Assembly (NCBI RefSeq): GCF_001665785.1
Contig: NZ_LZSO01000029.1
Location: 62,001-126,000 of the forward strand
Source of the DNA: Mycolicibacterium peregrinum
Lineage (GTDB): Bacteria > Actinomycetota > Actinomycetes > Mycobacteriales > Mycobacteriaceae
Direction of reading: 5' to 3'
DNA length: 64,000 nucleotides
In this document: positions 9,258 through 17,881 of the stretch, piece by piece
Position numbering within the stretch: the first letter of the stretch is position 1
How the letters are laid out: each line of letters opens with the position of its first letter
The notes under the pieces: model-generated
Seen by the model: the letters and a program-made list of their open reading frames with translations, nothing else
What the model was told of the DNA's origin: nothing
Database searches by the model: none
Program-made: the position numbers and the translations under genes

Positions 9258-10101
9258 CGACGCGGATCTCGGCGATCACCCGCTGCGGGTACTCGGTCAG
9301 GTCCAGCCAGGTGAATCGCAGCACCTGCCAGCCGGTCAGGGCGATCTCGTTCTGCTTGACCCGGTCTTTCTGGAAGTCCTCCTGATCGCTGTGGAATGCC
9401 CAGCCGTCGGTTTCGATCGCGAGCTTGGCGGCGGGAAAGGCCACGTCGATGACGTACCGGCCCAGGCGGTAGTTGGCCTTCCAGCCGGTGATGTGTGCCT
9501 CCTTCAGCAGCTTGACCAGCAACCGCTCGGCTTCCGAACGTGCCCCGTCGGCTGCGCCGATGAGCAATCTGCGGGCGGCGGGAGACCCGTACCGGCCCTT
9601 GTTGCGCAGGTGTGCGCGCCAGAGATCGTGCAGGTTGGTGTGGCGCTGCAACGCACTGTCCATGAGCTTGGCGCCGCCACCTCGCCGGGCCGCCGCTTCC
9701 ACGACTGTCAGCGGTAGCGCCGTCACCCGCAAACTGCGGCGCTCCACGATGTCGCGGGGGTCGAGATCCCGCCGCCGGAGTTTGATGCCGTGCCGCTGTG
9801 GGTGATGGCCGGTTCTGGGGATCGTCACCTCGACCGTGTCGGGCGCGTACTTCGTGACCTCATGCCACCACGCTGCGGCGAGTCCGCTTGCTGCTGCGTT
9901 CGGTCCTGCCGACCACACCGCGGCCCTCACCCGGGCTGAATCGGTGAACGGTCGATCGTCTGCGAAGTAAACCCCTGGTGAGCAGCGGAGCCATTTTCCG
10001 GAGCGGACCCTGCGGTAGACCGCCTGCTTGCTCAAACCAGCTTGCTGTGCCTGAGCAAGGGTGATCACACCGTCATGGTCACGCAGATAATCGTCGATCA
10101 C
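9202..10101 (-). CDS. AbiEi-like HTH plus DUF559 (Vsr-like endonuclease fold) protein
   Basis: A 299-residue protein. The N-terminus (about 1-55) looks like the winged-helix domain of type IV antitoxin AbiEi proteins (ITLAQAQQAGLSKQAVYRRVRSG). The C-terminus (about 200-285) is a DUF559 domain related to very-short-patch-repair endonucleases: YVIDVAFPAAKLAIETDGW, then FQKDRVKQNEIALTGWQVLRFTW. The D-x-A-F and E-x-D-G-W acidic residues and the late Q/R-x-T-W strand fit a PD-(D/E)XK-like core. Such genes are frequent and variably placed in actinobacteria, and their role is unclear. No partner toxin gene is adjacent. A long hairpin lies upstream of its start. Confidence 0.72.
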   Translation of the reverse strand: MIDDYLRDHDGVITLAQAQQAGLSKQAVYRRVRSGKWLRCSPGVYFADDRPFTDSARVRAAVWSAGPNAAASGLAAAWWHEVTKYAPDTVEVTIPRTGHHPQRHGIKLRRRDLDPRDIVERRSLRVTALPLTVVEAAARRGGGAKLMDSALQRHTNLHDLWRAHLRNKGRYGSPAARRLLIGAADGARSEAERLLVKLLKEAHITGWKANYRLGRYVIDVAFPAAKLAIETDGWAFHSDQEDFQKDRVKQNEIALTGWQVLRFTWLDLTEYPQRVIAEIRVATQCRSSAAASFRTGAAR

Positions 10102-10146
10102 ACGGGATTGGACGCGCTGTCCCGGTCAAACGGTTCCAACCCTTGC

Positions 10147-10195
10147 GATTTGGGTGCGTTTGGTAACGGTGGGCGTTACTAAACGCACCGAAATC
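10147..10195. repeat. Long near-perfect inverted repeat
   Basis: Arms of 22 bases (10147-10168 and 10174-10195) around a 5-base loop. The core stem GGTGCGTTTGGTAACG pairs with CGTTACTAAACGCACC with one G-T pair, and after one mismatch the outer GATTT pairs with AAATC. It lies between the start of the DUF559 gene and the stop of the next minus-strand gene. It could be an operator or promoter-region hairpin, a terminator, or a copy of a dispersed palindromic repeat. Confidence 0.75.
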
Positions 10196-10205
10196 ACTCG
10201 GGAGG

Positions 10206-10829
10206 TCACTCGATACGGCGCAGGCGCATGCCGGCGGAACGCAGCTCGAGGGCGGCCAGGCCGCGAATGGCCCGCTGATCTTGACTGCGCCATGCGCCGA
10301 CAGGGTCGTCCGACACCGCGGTCAGCTTGGCCAGCGGCCGGTTGGCCAGTGCCCGCAGCGCGAGCAGTTGTTCGCCGGCGCTCGTCGAGGCCAGGGTGAT
10401 CGCGGTCCACTTGCGCCGGAAGAACCGCACCCGCAGATACAGCCACGGCATGGCGACGAACAGGATCGGAGCGGCGGCCACGGCCAGGGCCAACACCCAG
10501 GCCAGCCAGCTCGCCGTGCTGTCCAGGTTGTGGCCGGCCCCGGCGATGTCGAGGGCGGCCTCGCTGGCGGCGCGCAACGGCTTGCTCAGCGTGTCGCCGA
10601 CCAGCGGAACGTGGTCGGTGCTGTCGCCGGCCGAGCCCAGGTTGTCGGCAACGCCGTTGGCTCCGCTCTCGACCTGCCTGCCGACCTCAGCGATGGTCGC
10701 CACCGCCGAATGCACGGCCATCCCGACCAATATCCACACCGCGGTCCACGTGATGACGGCCACGTCGCTGAATAACTGGGCCAACAAGCGGCCAGGTCTG
10801 CTGGCATAGGGCAGGTACCGCGATCTCAT
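10206..10829 (-). CDS. Membrane protein of unknown function (Rv0779c-like)
   Basis: A 207-residue protein with two strong hydrophobic stretches: VAVITWTAVWILVGMAVHSAV near residues 20-40 and a longer one, AWVLALAVAAAPILFVAMPW, near residues 115-140. Between them is a loop with 'DHVPLVGDTLSKPL'. A basic region (YLRVRFFRRKW) follows the second helix, so the C-terminal third is probably cytoplasmic. Size and position next to purC match the mycobacterial Rv0779c family. The ATG at 10829 was chosen because the open frame farther upstream only reads antisense through purC. It is divergent from purC by 30 bases. Confidence 0.75.
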   Translation of the reverse strand: MRSRYLPYASRPGRLLAQLFSDVAVITWTAVWILVGMAVHSAVATIAEVGRQVESGANGVADNLGSAGDSTDHVPLVGDTLSKPLRAASEAALDIAGAGHNLDSTASWLAWVLALAVAAAPILFVAMPWLYLRVRFFRRKWTAITLASTSAGEQLLALRALANRPLAKLTAVSDDPVGAWRSQDQRAIRGLAALELRSAGMRLRRIE

Positions 10830-10859
10830 GGGACCGATCCCAACACATAGGCTGACCCA

Positions 10860-11747
10860 ATGCGTCCTGCTCTGTCCGACTACCAGCACCTGGCAAGCGG
10901 CAAGGTCCGTGAGTTGTACCGCATCGACGACGAGCACCTGCTGTTCGTGGCGTCCGACCGCATCTCGGCCTACGACTATGTCCTCGATTCGCAGATCCCG
11001 GACAAGGGCCGGATCCTGACGGCGATGAGCGTGTTCTTCTTCGACCTGATCAGCGCGCCCAATCATCTCGCCGGGCCGCCGGATGACGAGCGCATCCCCG
11101 CCGAGGTCCTGGGCCGCGCGCTGGTGGTGAAGCAACTGAAGATGCTGCCGGTGGAATGTGTGGCCCGCGGTTACCTGACCGGTTCGGGGCTGATCGACTA
11201 CCAGGCGTCGGGGTCGGTGTGCGGTATCCCGCTGCCGCCGGGCCTGGGGGAGGCGAGCAGGTTCGACGAGCCACTGTTCACCCCGGCCACGAAGGCCGAC
11301 ATCGGGGAGCATGACGAGAACATCTCGTTCGCGCAGGTGATCGAACTGGTGGGGCCGGTGCTGGCCAACCAGCTGAAGGAACGCACCCTGCAGACCTACC
11401 TGCAAGGCGCTGACCATGCGTTGACGAAGGGCATCATCATCGCCGACACCAAGTTCGAGTTCGGCGTCGACGGGAACGGCAACGTGGTCCTGGCCGACGA
11501 GGTGTTCACGCCGGATTCGTCCCGGTACTGGCGCGCCGAGACCTATCAGCAGGGTGTGGTTCAGGACAGCTTCGACAAGCAGTTCGTCCGCAACTGGCTG
11601 ACCGGGCCGGACTCCGGCTGGGACCGGCACGGCGGCACCCCGCCGCCACCATTGCCCGAAGAGATCGTGGCAGCCACCCGGGACCGGTACATCGAGGCCT
11701 ACGAACGGATCTCCGGTCTGCGGTTCGAGGATTGGATCGGCGCATGA
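10860..11747 (+). CDS. purC: SAICAR synthase
   Basis: A 295-residue phosphoribosylaminoimidazole-succinocarboxamide synthase, which ligates aspartate to CAIR using ATP. The sequence opens with HLASGKVRELY (nucleotide-binding strand-loop), then FVASDRISAYDY, and contains VECVARGYLTGSG and IIIADTKFEFG, the hallmark motifs of the family. Length is normal. The start ATG at 10860 is unambiguous. The stop overlaps the ATG of the following peptidase gene (ATGA), so the two are probably cotranscribed. Confidence 0.97.
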   Translation: MRPALSDYQHLASGKVRELYRIDDEHLLFVASDRISAYDYVLDSQIPDKGRILTAMSVFFFDLISAPNHLAGPPDDERIPAEVLGRALVVKQLKMLPVECVARGYLTGSGLIDYQASGSVCGIPLPPGLGEASRFDEPLFTPATKADIGEHDENISFAQVIELVGPVLANQLKERTLQTYLQGADHALTKGIIIADTKFEFGVDGNGNVVLADEVFTPDSSRYWRAETYQQGVVQDSFDKQFVRNWLTGPDSGWDRHGGTPPPPLPEEIVAATRDRYIEAYERISGLRFEDWIGA

Positions 11748-13891
11748 CCCCGTCCGTGCAGCCTCCGGTCGCCAAGCGGGGCAACCACCGCCGCGAGCAC
11801 CACGGTGATGTGTTCATCGACCCCTACGAATGGTTGCGCGACAAGGACAACCCCGAGGTGATCGCGCACCTGGAGGCCGAGAACGCCTACACCGAGGACG
11901 CCACCGGGCATCTGGAGCCGTTGCGGCAGAAGATCTTCGACGAGATCAAGGCGCGTACCAAGGAAACCGACCTCTCGGTGCCGATGCGCCGCAATGGCTG
12001 GTGGTATTACGCGCGCAGCTTCGAGGGCAAGCAGTACGCGGTGCATTGCCGGTGCCCGATCGGCGATCCCGACGACTGGACGCCGCCCCGGCTCGACGAG
12101 GGTGCCGAGATCCCGGGTGAACAGATCCTGCTGGACGAGAATGTCGAGGCCGACGGCCACGAGTACTTCTCGCTCGGCGCAGCCACGGTGAGCCTCGACG
12201 GCAATATCCTGGCCTACTCGGTGGACGTCCTGGGTGACGAGCGATACACCTTGAAGTTCAAGGACTTACGCACCGGTGAGCTCTATGACGACACGATCGC
12301 CGGGATCGGCGCCGGTGGTACCTGGGCGGCCGACAGTCGCACCCTGTACTACACCACGGTGGACGACGCCTGGCGGCCCGACACCGTGTGGCGGCACCGG
12401 CTGGCGTCGGGCCTGCGGGCGGAGAAGGTGTATCACGAACCGGACGAACGGTTCTGGGTCGCGATCGGTCGCAGCCGCAGCGACAAATTCCTGTTCGTCG
12501 CGTCGGGCAGCGCGGTCACCACCGAGGTCCGCTATGTCGATGCGAATGACCCGACCGCCGAGCTCACCACGGTGTGGGAGCGACGCGACCTGGTGGAGTA
12601 CTCCGTCGAGCACGCCGTGGTCGGGGGCGAGGACCGGTTCCTCATCCTGCACAACGACGGCGCCGAGAACTTCATGCTGGTGGAAGCCCCGGTCAGCGAT
12701 CCCAGCGACGTGCGCCCCCTGATCGAACACCGGTCCGATGTCCGCCTGGACGGCGTCGATGCGTTCGACGGTTTCCTGGTGATCAGTTACCGCAGTGACG
12801 CATTGCCGAAGATGGCCCTGTGGCCGCTGACCGCCGACGGCTACGGCACGCGCGAGGAACTGACCTTCGACTCTGAGCTGACCGCCGCAGGAATGGGTGG
12901 CAACCCGAACTGGTCCACCCCGAAGCTGCGCATCGGCGCCACGTCGTTCATTACCCCGGCGCGGATCTACGACCTGGACCTCGCCACCGGCGAGCGCACG
13001 CTGCTGCGGGAGCAGCCGGTGCTGGGCGGTTACCGGCCGGAAGACTATGTGGAGCGGCGAGATTGGGCGACGGCGTCCGACGGTGCCCGGGTTCCCATCT
13101 CCATCATCCACCGGGCCGGGTTGCAGTTCCCGGCGCCGGCGCTGCTCTACGGTTACGGCGCCTACGAGTCGTGTGAGGACCCGCGGTTCTCGATCGCCCG
13201 GTTGTCGCTGCTGGACCGCGGCATGGTGTTCGTGATCGCCCATGTGCGCGGCGGCGGCGAGTTGGGCCGGCCGTGGTACGAGCACGGCAAGCTGCTGGAG
13301 AAGACCAACACCTTCACCGATTTCATCGCGGCGGCACGGCATCTCATCGACACCGGCGTGACCCGCCCGCAGAATCTGGTGGCCCTCGGCGGCAGTGCCG
13401 GTGGCTTGTTGATGGGCGCGGTGGCCAACATGGCCCCGGAGTTGTTCGCCGGGATTCTGGCCCAGGTGCCGTTCGTCGATGCGCTGACCACGATCCTTGA
13501 TCCGTCGTTGCCGCTGACCGTGACCGAGTGGGACGAGTGGGGAAATCCGTTGGAGGACCCCGAGGTGTACCGGTATATGAAGTCCTACACGCCCTACGAG
13601 AACGTGGCGGCACAGGACTATCCGGCAATCCTGGCGATGACCTCACTCAACGACACCCGGGTGTACTACGTCGAACCGGCCAAATGGGTTGCCGCACTGC
13701 GACACACGAAGACCGATGGTCATCCCGTGCTGCTCAAGACCGAGATGGTGGCCGGCCACGGTGGACTGTCCGGACGCTACGAGCGGTGGAAGGAAGCCGC
13801 GTTCCAGTACGCCTGGCTGCTAGCCGCCGCCGACGGCGACAACTACGGCCGCGGCCAGGTAGACAGCCTCTTCGGCGGTCCGGACACCTAA
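11744..13891 (+). CDS. ptrB: Oligopeptidase B / protease II, prolyl oligopeptidase family (S9A)
   Basis: A 715-residue serine peptidase that cleaves short peptides after Arg or Lys. An N-terminal seven-bladed propeller domain (about 1-420) precedes the hydrolase domain. Catalytic residues visible are Ser about 551 in GGSAGG, Asp about 637 in LNDTRV and His about 672 in GHGG. The ATG at 11744 overlaps the purC stop; an in-frame TTG at 11732 lies inside purC. In M. tuberculosis this locus is annotated as two pieces (ptrBa/ptrBb); here it is one intact frame. The 3' end overlaps the convergent doxX gene by 72 bases. Confidence 0.94.
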   Translation: MTPSVQPPVAKRGNHRREHHGDVFIDPYEWLRDKDNPEVIAHLEAENAYTEDATGHLEPLRQKIFDEIKARTKETDLSVPMRRNGWWYYARSFEGKQYAVHCRCPIGDPDDWTPPRLDEGAEIPGEQILLDENVEADGHEYFSLGAATVSLDGNILAYSVDVLGDERYTLKFKDLRTGELYDDTIAGIGAGGTWAADSRTLYYTTVDDAWRPDTVWRHRLASGLRAEKVYHEPDERFWVAIGRSRSDKFLFVASGSAVTTEVRYVDANDPTAELTTVWERRDLVEYSVEHAVVGGEDRFLILHNDGAENFMLVEAPVSDPSDVRPLIEHRSDVRLDGVDAFDGFLVISYRSDALPKMALWPLTADGYGTREELTFDSELTAAGMGGNPNWSTPKLRIGATSFITPARIYDLDLATGERTLLREQPVLGGYRPEDYVERRDWATASDGARVPISIIHRAGLQFPAPALLYGYGAYESCEDPRFSIARLSLLDRGMVFVIAHVRGGGELGRPWYEHGKLLEKTNTFTDFIAAARHLIDTGVTRPQNLVALGGSAGGLLMGAVANMAPELFAGILAQVPFVDALTTILDPSLPLTVTEWDEWGNPLEDPEVYRYMKSYTPYENVAAQDYPAILAMTSLNDTRVYYVEPAKWVAALRHTKTDGHPVLLKTEMVAGHGGLSGRYERWKEAAFQYAWLLAAADGDNYGRGQVDSLFGGPDT

Positions 13892-14266
13892 CCGCGAGGT
13901 CATCGACTTCGGCGGGTCGGGCATCCGGGCCGCGTGAACGTTGGCCGGGAACATGGCCAGCATGAGCAGGAACAGGCAGACTGCCGCCGCCGTGCGGGTG
14001 GGCGGGTAGAGCAGGCCGATGGCGCCGGTCAACTCCAGTAGGCCGGTGGCCGTCACCAGGATGCCGGGCGCCGGGAGAGCGGGCGGCACGATGGCGATCA
14101 TGTCGCGCCGCAACGGATTGACGAAGTGCGCGACGCCGGTCATGACGAACATCGCGGCCAGTCCCACGGCGATGGCCTCAGGCCAGCTGTCGAGGTAGTG
14201 CACGCCTGCCAGTCCGATTACCCGAGCTGCCACGCTGCCGAGGATCAGGGTCAGAAAGACGGCCAT
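13820..14266 (-). CDS. DoxX-family membrane protein
   Basis: A 148-residue protein with four hydrophobic helices. MFVMTGVAHFVNPLRRDMIAIVP and LELTGAIGLLYPPTRTAAAVCL are typical of the DoxX/SURF4-like family of small membrane proteins, some linked to thiol or redox stress. It is divergent from a TetR gene, and a long symmetric element fills the 76-base gap, so it is almost certainly the regulator's target. Its C-terminus overlaps the 3' end of ptrB on the other strand. The biochemical role is unknown. Confidence 0.8.
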   Translation of the reverse strand: MAVFLTLILGSVAARVIGLAGVHYLDSWPEAIAVGLAAMFVMTGVAHFVNPLRRDMIAIVPPALPAPGILVTATGLLELTGAIGLLYPPTRTAAAVCLFLLMLAMFPANVHAARMPDPPKSMTSRLGVRTAEEAVYLAAAVVVAVGGG

Positions 14267-14272
14267 CGCAGG

Positions 14273-14336
14273 CTCCCATCTTGTCAGTGCCTAGATCGAC
14301 ACGCTACGCCTGATCTAGCCGCTGTCAAGATGGGAG
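14273..14336. promoter_or_regulatory. Symmetric operator/divergent promoter between doxX and tetR
   Basis: Two 25-base arms (14273-14297 and 14312-14336) are inverted copies matching at 22 of 25 positions: CTCCCATCTTG(T/A)CAG, then CTAGATC next to the 14-base centre. For doxX a promoter is visible on the minus strand: TTGACA (14328-14323), a 16-base spacer and TAGCGT (14306-14301). TTGTCA (14281-14286) is the mirrored -35-like box towards tetR. Each arm also carries GGGAG, a Shine-Dalgarno-like stretch for the gene on its side. This is probably the binding region of the adjacent TetR protein. Confidence 0.78.
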
Positions 14337-14342
14337 ATTAGG

Positions 14343-14897
14343 ATGGCTAGCATGGGCTATCACCATGGCGACCTCAAGGCCGCGATCCTCGCGCAGGCCG
14401 CCACCCTGGTGGCCGAACGCGGTGCCGACGGCGTCTCGTTGCGCGAGCTCGCACGGGCGGCCGGGGTCTCCCACGCGGCCCCGGCGCACCACTTCACGGA
14501 CCGGCGCGGGTTGTTCACCGCACTGGCCACCGAAGGATTTCAGTTGCTGGCCGCGGCGCTGACCGGGGCAAGGCCGCAATTCATCGATGCCGCCAAGGCC
14601 TACGTGCGGTTCGCCCTCGACCATCCCGGCCACTACGAGGTGATGTTCGACAAATCGCTCTATGACGACACCGACACCCAACTGGTTGCGGCCGCGTCGG
14701 CCGCGGGCGCGGAGCTCAACCGCGGCGTCGGCACCCTGGCCGACCCCAAGGCGGCCGCCGACCCGGCGGGAGCCGCGCTGGCGGCTTGGTCTCTGGTTCA
14801 CGGGTTTTCGACGCTGTGGCTCAACGACGCGATCGACACCGCGGGCGATCCGATCGCCAAGGTGCAGAGTCTGGCCCAGATCCTGTTCGACGAGTAG
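14343..14897 (+). CDS. TetR-family regulator with WHG-type C-terminal domain
   Basis: A 184-residue regulator. The HTH is in GADGVSLRELARAAGVSHAAPAHHF (residues about 25-55), with the alternative recognition-helix sequence seen in TetR proteins bearing the WHG (TetR_C_33) effector domain. The C-terminal part contains SLVHGFSTLWL, which fits that domain. It is divergently arranged with doxX across a symmetric operator and probably represses both. Twenty bases after its stop lies the peroxidase gene. Confidence 0.86.
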   Translation: MASMGYHHGDLKAAILAQAATLVAERGADGVSLRELARAAGVSHAAPAHHFTDRRGLFTALATEGFQLLAAALTGARPQFIDAAKAYVRFALDHPGHYEVMFDKSLYDDTDTQLVAAASAAGAELNRGVGTLADPKAAADPAGAALAAWSLVHGFSTLWLNDAIDTAGDPIAKVQSLAQILFDE

Positions 14898-14916
14898 GTC
14901 CGGTAGCGTCGGGCCG

Positions 14917-15405
14917 ATGAGCCTCAACGACATCCCGCTGACCACCCTCGACGGCAAGCCGACGACATTGGCCGAGTTGGCAACCGGCGCAGCGCTGGTG
15001 GTCAACGTCGCCTCCAAATGTGGGCTGACGCCGCAGTACAGCGCGCTGGAGAAGCTCGCGCAGGACTATGCCGCTCGCGGGCTGACCGTCGTCGGCGTGC
15101 CGTGCAACCAGTTCATGGGCCAGGAACCGGGCAGCGCCGAGGAGATCCAGACCTTCTGCTCGACCACCTACGGCGTGACCTTCCCCCTGCTCGCTAAGAC
15201 CGACGTCAACGGCGCCGACCGCCACCCGCTGTACGCCGAGCTGACGCAGGCCGCCGACGCCGATGGCGAGGCCGGCGACATCCAGTGGAACTTCGAGAAG
15301 TTCCTGCTCGCCCCGGGCGGCACGGTGGCCAACCGGTTCCGTCCCCGCACCGAGCCGGACGCGCCCGAGGTCATCGCGGCCATCGAAGCGGTCCTGCCGG
15401 CCTGA
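14917..15405 (+). CDS. Glutathione peroxidase-like thiol peroxidase
   Basis: A 162-residue protein of the GPx/BsaA family with a thioredoxin fold. The peroxidatic Cys is at residue 35 (VASKCGLTPQY). The conserved Gln is in VPCNQF and the Trp in IQWNFEKFL, completing the catalytic set with Cys in place of selenocysteine. Actinobacteria lack glutathione, so the reductant is probably thioredoxin or mycothiol-linked. The ATG at 14917 is the natural start; the longer open frame upstream overlaps tetR. It may be cotranscribed with tetR. Confidence 0.9.
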   Translation: MSLNDIPLTTLDGKPTTLAELATGAALVVNVASKCGLTPQYSALEKLAQDYAARGLTVVGVPCNQFMGQEPGSAEEIQTFCSTTYGVTFPLLAKTDVNGADRHPLYAELTQAADADGEAGDIQWNFEKFLLAPGGTVANRFRPRTEPDAPEVIAAIEAVLPA

Positions 15406-15484
15406 TCGCAGGTCTATCCCAATGGACATTCGGCGTCAGAGTGTTCGACACCGTCCCGACATGTGACGTTGCCACACTGGCAGC

Positions 15485-16189
15485 GTGACCGGACAACTCA
15501 TCGTCTCGATATCGCAGATCAGCGATCGCACGATGGCTGATGTCGAGTCGTTCTGCGCCGAACTCGACGCCCGCGGCGTGCCCGCCTCGATGATGGTGGC
15601 GCCGCGGCTCAAGGGTGGCTACCGGTTGGACCGCGATGCCGACACGGTGGACTGGCTGGCCCGTCGGCGCAGCGGCGGTGACGCCATCGTGCTCCACGGC
15701 TATGACGAGGCCGCGACCAAGAAGCGTCGCGGTGAGTTCGCCTCTTTGCCCGCCCACGAGGCCAACCTGCGGCTGATGGGTGCCGACCGGGTGCTCGAAC
15801 ACCTCGGCCTGCGTACCCGGCTGTTTGCCGCCCCGGGCTGGACGGTGTCACAGGGCACCGTGACAGCTTTGCCGCGCAACGGCTTTCGGCTGCTCGCCGA
15901 CCTCAACGGCATCACCGACCTGGTCCGCCAGACCACCACGCGTGCCCGTGTGGTCGGGATCGGGGAAGGATTCCTGTCCGAACCGTGGTGGTGCCGGACC
16001 GTGGTCCTCGCCGCTGAACGCACGGCGCGACGCGAAGGAATGGTGCGGGTCGCCGTCGCTGCGCGACATCTGCGACGGCCCGGGACCCGGCAGGCCATGC
16101 TGGATGCCATCGACCTGGCTTTGCTGCATCAGTGCGTGCCCACCGTCTATCAGTGGCGAGGATTTTCGGTACTGACCGACGCCGCCTGA
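15485..16189 (+). CDS. DUF2334-type polysaccharide deacetylase-like protein (Rv0784-like)
   Basis: A 234-residue protein starting at GTG 15485. It begins LIVSISQISDRTMADVESFCAELDARGVPASMMVAP, as in the DUF2334 branch of the carbohydrate esterase 4 / NodB-like barrel. IVLHGYDE supplies the His and Asp expected in the metal site, and RLFAAPGW corresponds to the conserved catalytic-arginine strand region. There is no signal peptide. It shares position and length with Rv0784 of M. tuberculosis. The substrate is unknown. Confidence 0.75.
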   Translation: MTGQLIVSISQISDRTMADVESFCAELDARGVPASMMVAPRLKGGYRLDRDADTVDWLARRRSGGDAIVLHGYDEAATKKRRGEFASLPAHEANLRLMGADRVLEHLGLRTRLFAAPGWTVSQGTVTALPRNGFRLLADLNGITDLVRQTTTRARVVGIGEGFLSEPWWCRTVVLAAERTARREGMVRVAVAARHLRRPGTRQAMLDAIDLALLHQCVPTVYQWRGFSVLTDAA

Positions 16190-16210
16190 CAAGGGCTACT
16201 CTTTCGTCTC

Positions 16211-17881
16211 ATGGCAGACGCCGATGTCATTGTCGTGGGGGCGGGTCTCGCCGGGTTGGTTGCCGCCTGTGAACTGGTGGATCGCCCCGGCGGAGCCGGG
16301 AGTTCGGGCCGGAGCCACCGGGTACTGATCCTCGATCAGGAGAATGCCGCCAACCTGGGTGGGCAGGCATTCTGGTCGTTCGGTGGATTGTTCTTCGTCG
16401 ACAGCCCCGAGCAGCGCAGGCTCGGCATCCACGACAGCCAGGAACTGGCCCTGCAGGACTGGCTGGGCACCGCGGGGTTCGACCGGCCCGAGGATCACTG
16501 GCCCCGGGAGTGGGCGCATGCCTACGTCGATTTCGCCGCCGGGGAGAAACGCAGCTGGTTGCGGGCTCGAGGTCTGCAGACGTTTCCCTTGGTCGGGTGG
16601 GCCGAGCGAGGTGGATACGGGGCGTTGGGCCACGGCAACTCGGTGCCGCGCTTCCACATCACCTGGGGCACCGGTCCGGCGATCGTCGATGTCTTCGCCC
16701 GCCGGTTGGTGGGGGAGCCCCGGGTGCGATTTGCCCACCGGCACCGCGTCGACGAACTCATCGTCTCCGACGGTGCCGTCGTCGGCGTCCGTGGTGCGGT
16801 ACTGGAGCCCTCCGACGCGCCGCGCGGCGCGGCCTCGTCACGAAACATCGTCGGCGAGTTCGAGTTCCGTGCCTCTGCGGTGATCGTTGCCAGCGGTGGG
16901 ATCGGGGGCAACCACGACCTGGTGCGCAAGAACTGGCCGGCCCGCATGGGCCGGGTCCCCGAACAATTGCTCAGCGGTGTGCCCGCGCATGTCGACGGCC
17001 GCATGATCGGCATCTCCGAGACCGCCGGTGCGCACGTCATCAACAGCGACCGCATGTGGCACTACACCGAAGGCATCACGAACTACGATCCGATCTGGCC
17101 GGACCACGGGATTCGCATTCTGCCCGGACCGTCGTCATTGTGGTTGGACGCCAACGGAAAACGACTTCCCGGGCCGCTGTACCCCGGCTTCGACACCTTG
17201 GGCACGCTCGAACACATCTGCCGCACCGGGCAGGACTACACCTGGTTCATCCTCGACGCGCGGATCATCGCCAAGGAGTTCGCGCTGTCCGGTCAGGAAC
17301 AGAACCCCGACCTCACCTCACGCAGTGTGCGTGATGTGCTGGCGCGGGTGAAACCCGGCGCCCCAGCCCCGGTCCAGGCTTTCGTCGACCGTGGCGTCGA
17401 CTTCGTCAGCGCACGTTCGCTTCGCGAACTGGTGGCGGCGATGAACGACGTGCCCGACGTGGTCGAACTCGACTACGCCACCGTGGCTGCAGAAGTCACC
17501 GCACGGGACCGTGAGGTGGTCAACAAGTTCACCAAAGACGGACAGGTGACTGCGATCCGGGCGGCCCGAAATTACCTCGGCGACCGGTTCACCCGCGTCG
17601 TCGCGCCGCATCGGCTCACCGACCCCAAGGCCGGTCCGATGATCGCCGTCAAACTGCACATTCTCACCCGAAAGTCCTTGGGCGGTTTGGAAACCGACCT
17701 GGACTCCCGGGTGCTCAAGGAAGACGGGACGGCGTTCGCCGGCCTGTACGCCGCGGGCGAGGCGGCCGGATTCGGTGGCGGAGGGGTGCACGGTTACCGG
17801 TCTCTGGAAGGCACCTTCCTGGGCGGCTGCATCTTCTCCGGCCGGGCGGCCGGGCGGGGCGCCGCAGCCGACATCGCCTGA
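16211..17881 (+). CDS. FAD-binding dehydrogenase, KstD/fumarate reductase family (Rv0785-like)
   Basis: A 556-residue flavoprotein. The N-terminal dinucleotide fold is VIVVGAGLAGLVAACEL, and the C-terminal FAD-closing motif is LYAAGEAAGFGGGGVHGY. FAD-binding domain 2 proteins of this kind include 3-ketosteroid 1-dehydrogenase and fumarate reductase flavoproteins. This one resembles the Rv0785 group, annotated as a putative FAD-binding dehydrogenase without a proven substrate. There is no other steroid-catabolism gene next to it. It is convergent with the metallo-hydrolase, with no base between the stops. Confidence 0.85.
   Translation: MADADVIVVGAGLAGLVAACELVDRPGGAGSSGRSHRVLILDQENAANLGGQAFWSFGGLFFVDSPEQRRLGIHDSQELALQDWLGTAGFDRPEDHWPREWAHAYVDFAAGEKRSWLRARGLQTFPLVGWAERGGYGALGHGNSVPRFHITWGTGPAIVDVFARRLVGEPRVRFAHRHRVDELIVSDGAVVGVRGAVLEPSDAPRGAASSRNIVGEFEFRASAVIVASGGIGGNHDLVRKNWPARMGRVPEQLLSGVPAHVDGRMIGISETAGAHVINSDRMWHYTEGITNYDPIWPDHGIRILPGPSSLWLDANGKRLPGPLYPGFDTLGTLEHICRTGQDYTWFILDARIIAKEFALSGQEQNPDLTSRSVRDVLARVKPGAPAPVQAFVDRGVDFVSARSLRELVAAMNDVPDVVELDYATVAAEVTARDREVVNKFTKDGQVTAIRAARNYLGDRFTRVVAPHRLTDPKAGPMIAVKLHILTRKSLGGLETDLDSRVLKEDGTAFAGLYAAGEAAGFGGGGVHGYRSLEGTFLGGCIFSGRAAGRGAAADIA

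Noticed and set aside
10830..11630. N-terminal extension of the Rv0779c-like membrane protein
   Set aside because: It reads antisense through purC; the sensible start with a membrane helix is ATG 10829.
11732..11743. TTG start for oligopeptidase B
   Set aside because: ATG 11744 overlaps the purC stop as ATGA, the usual coupling form here.
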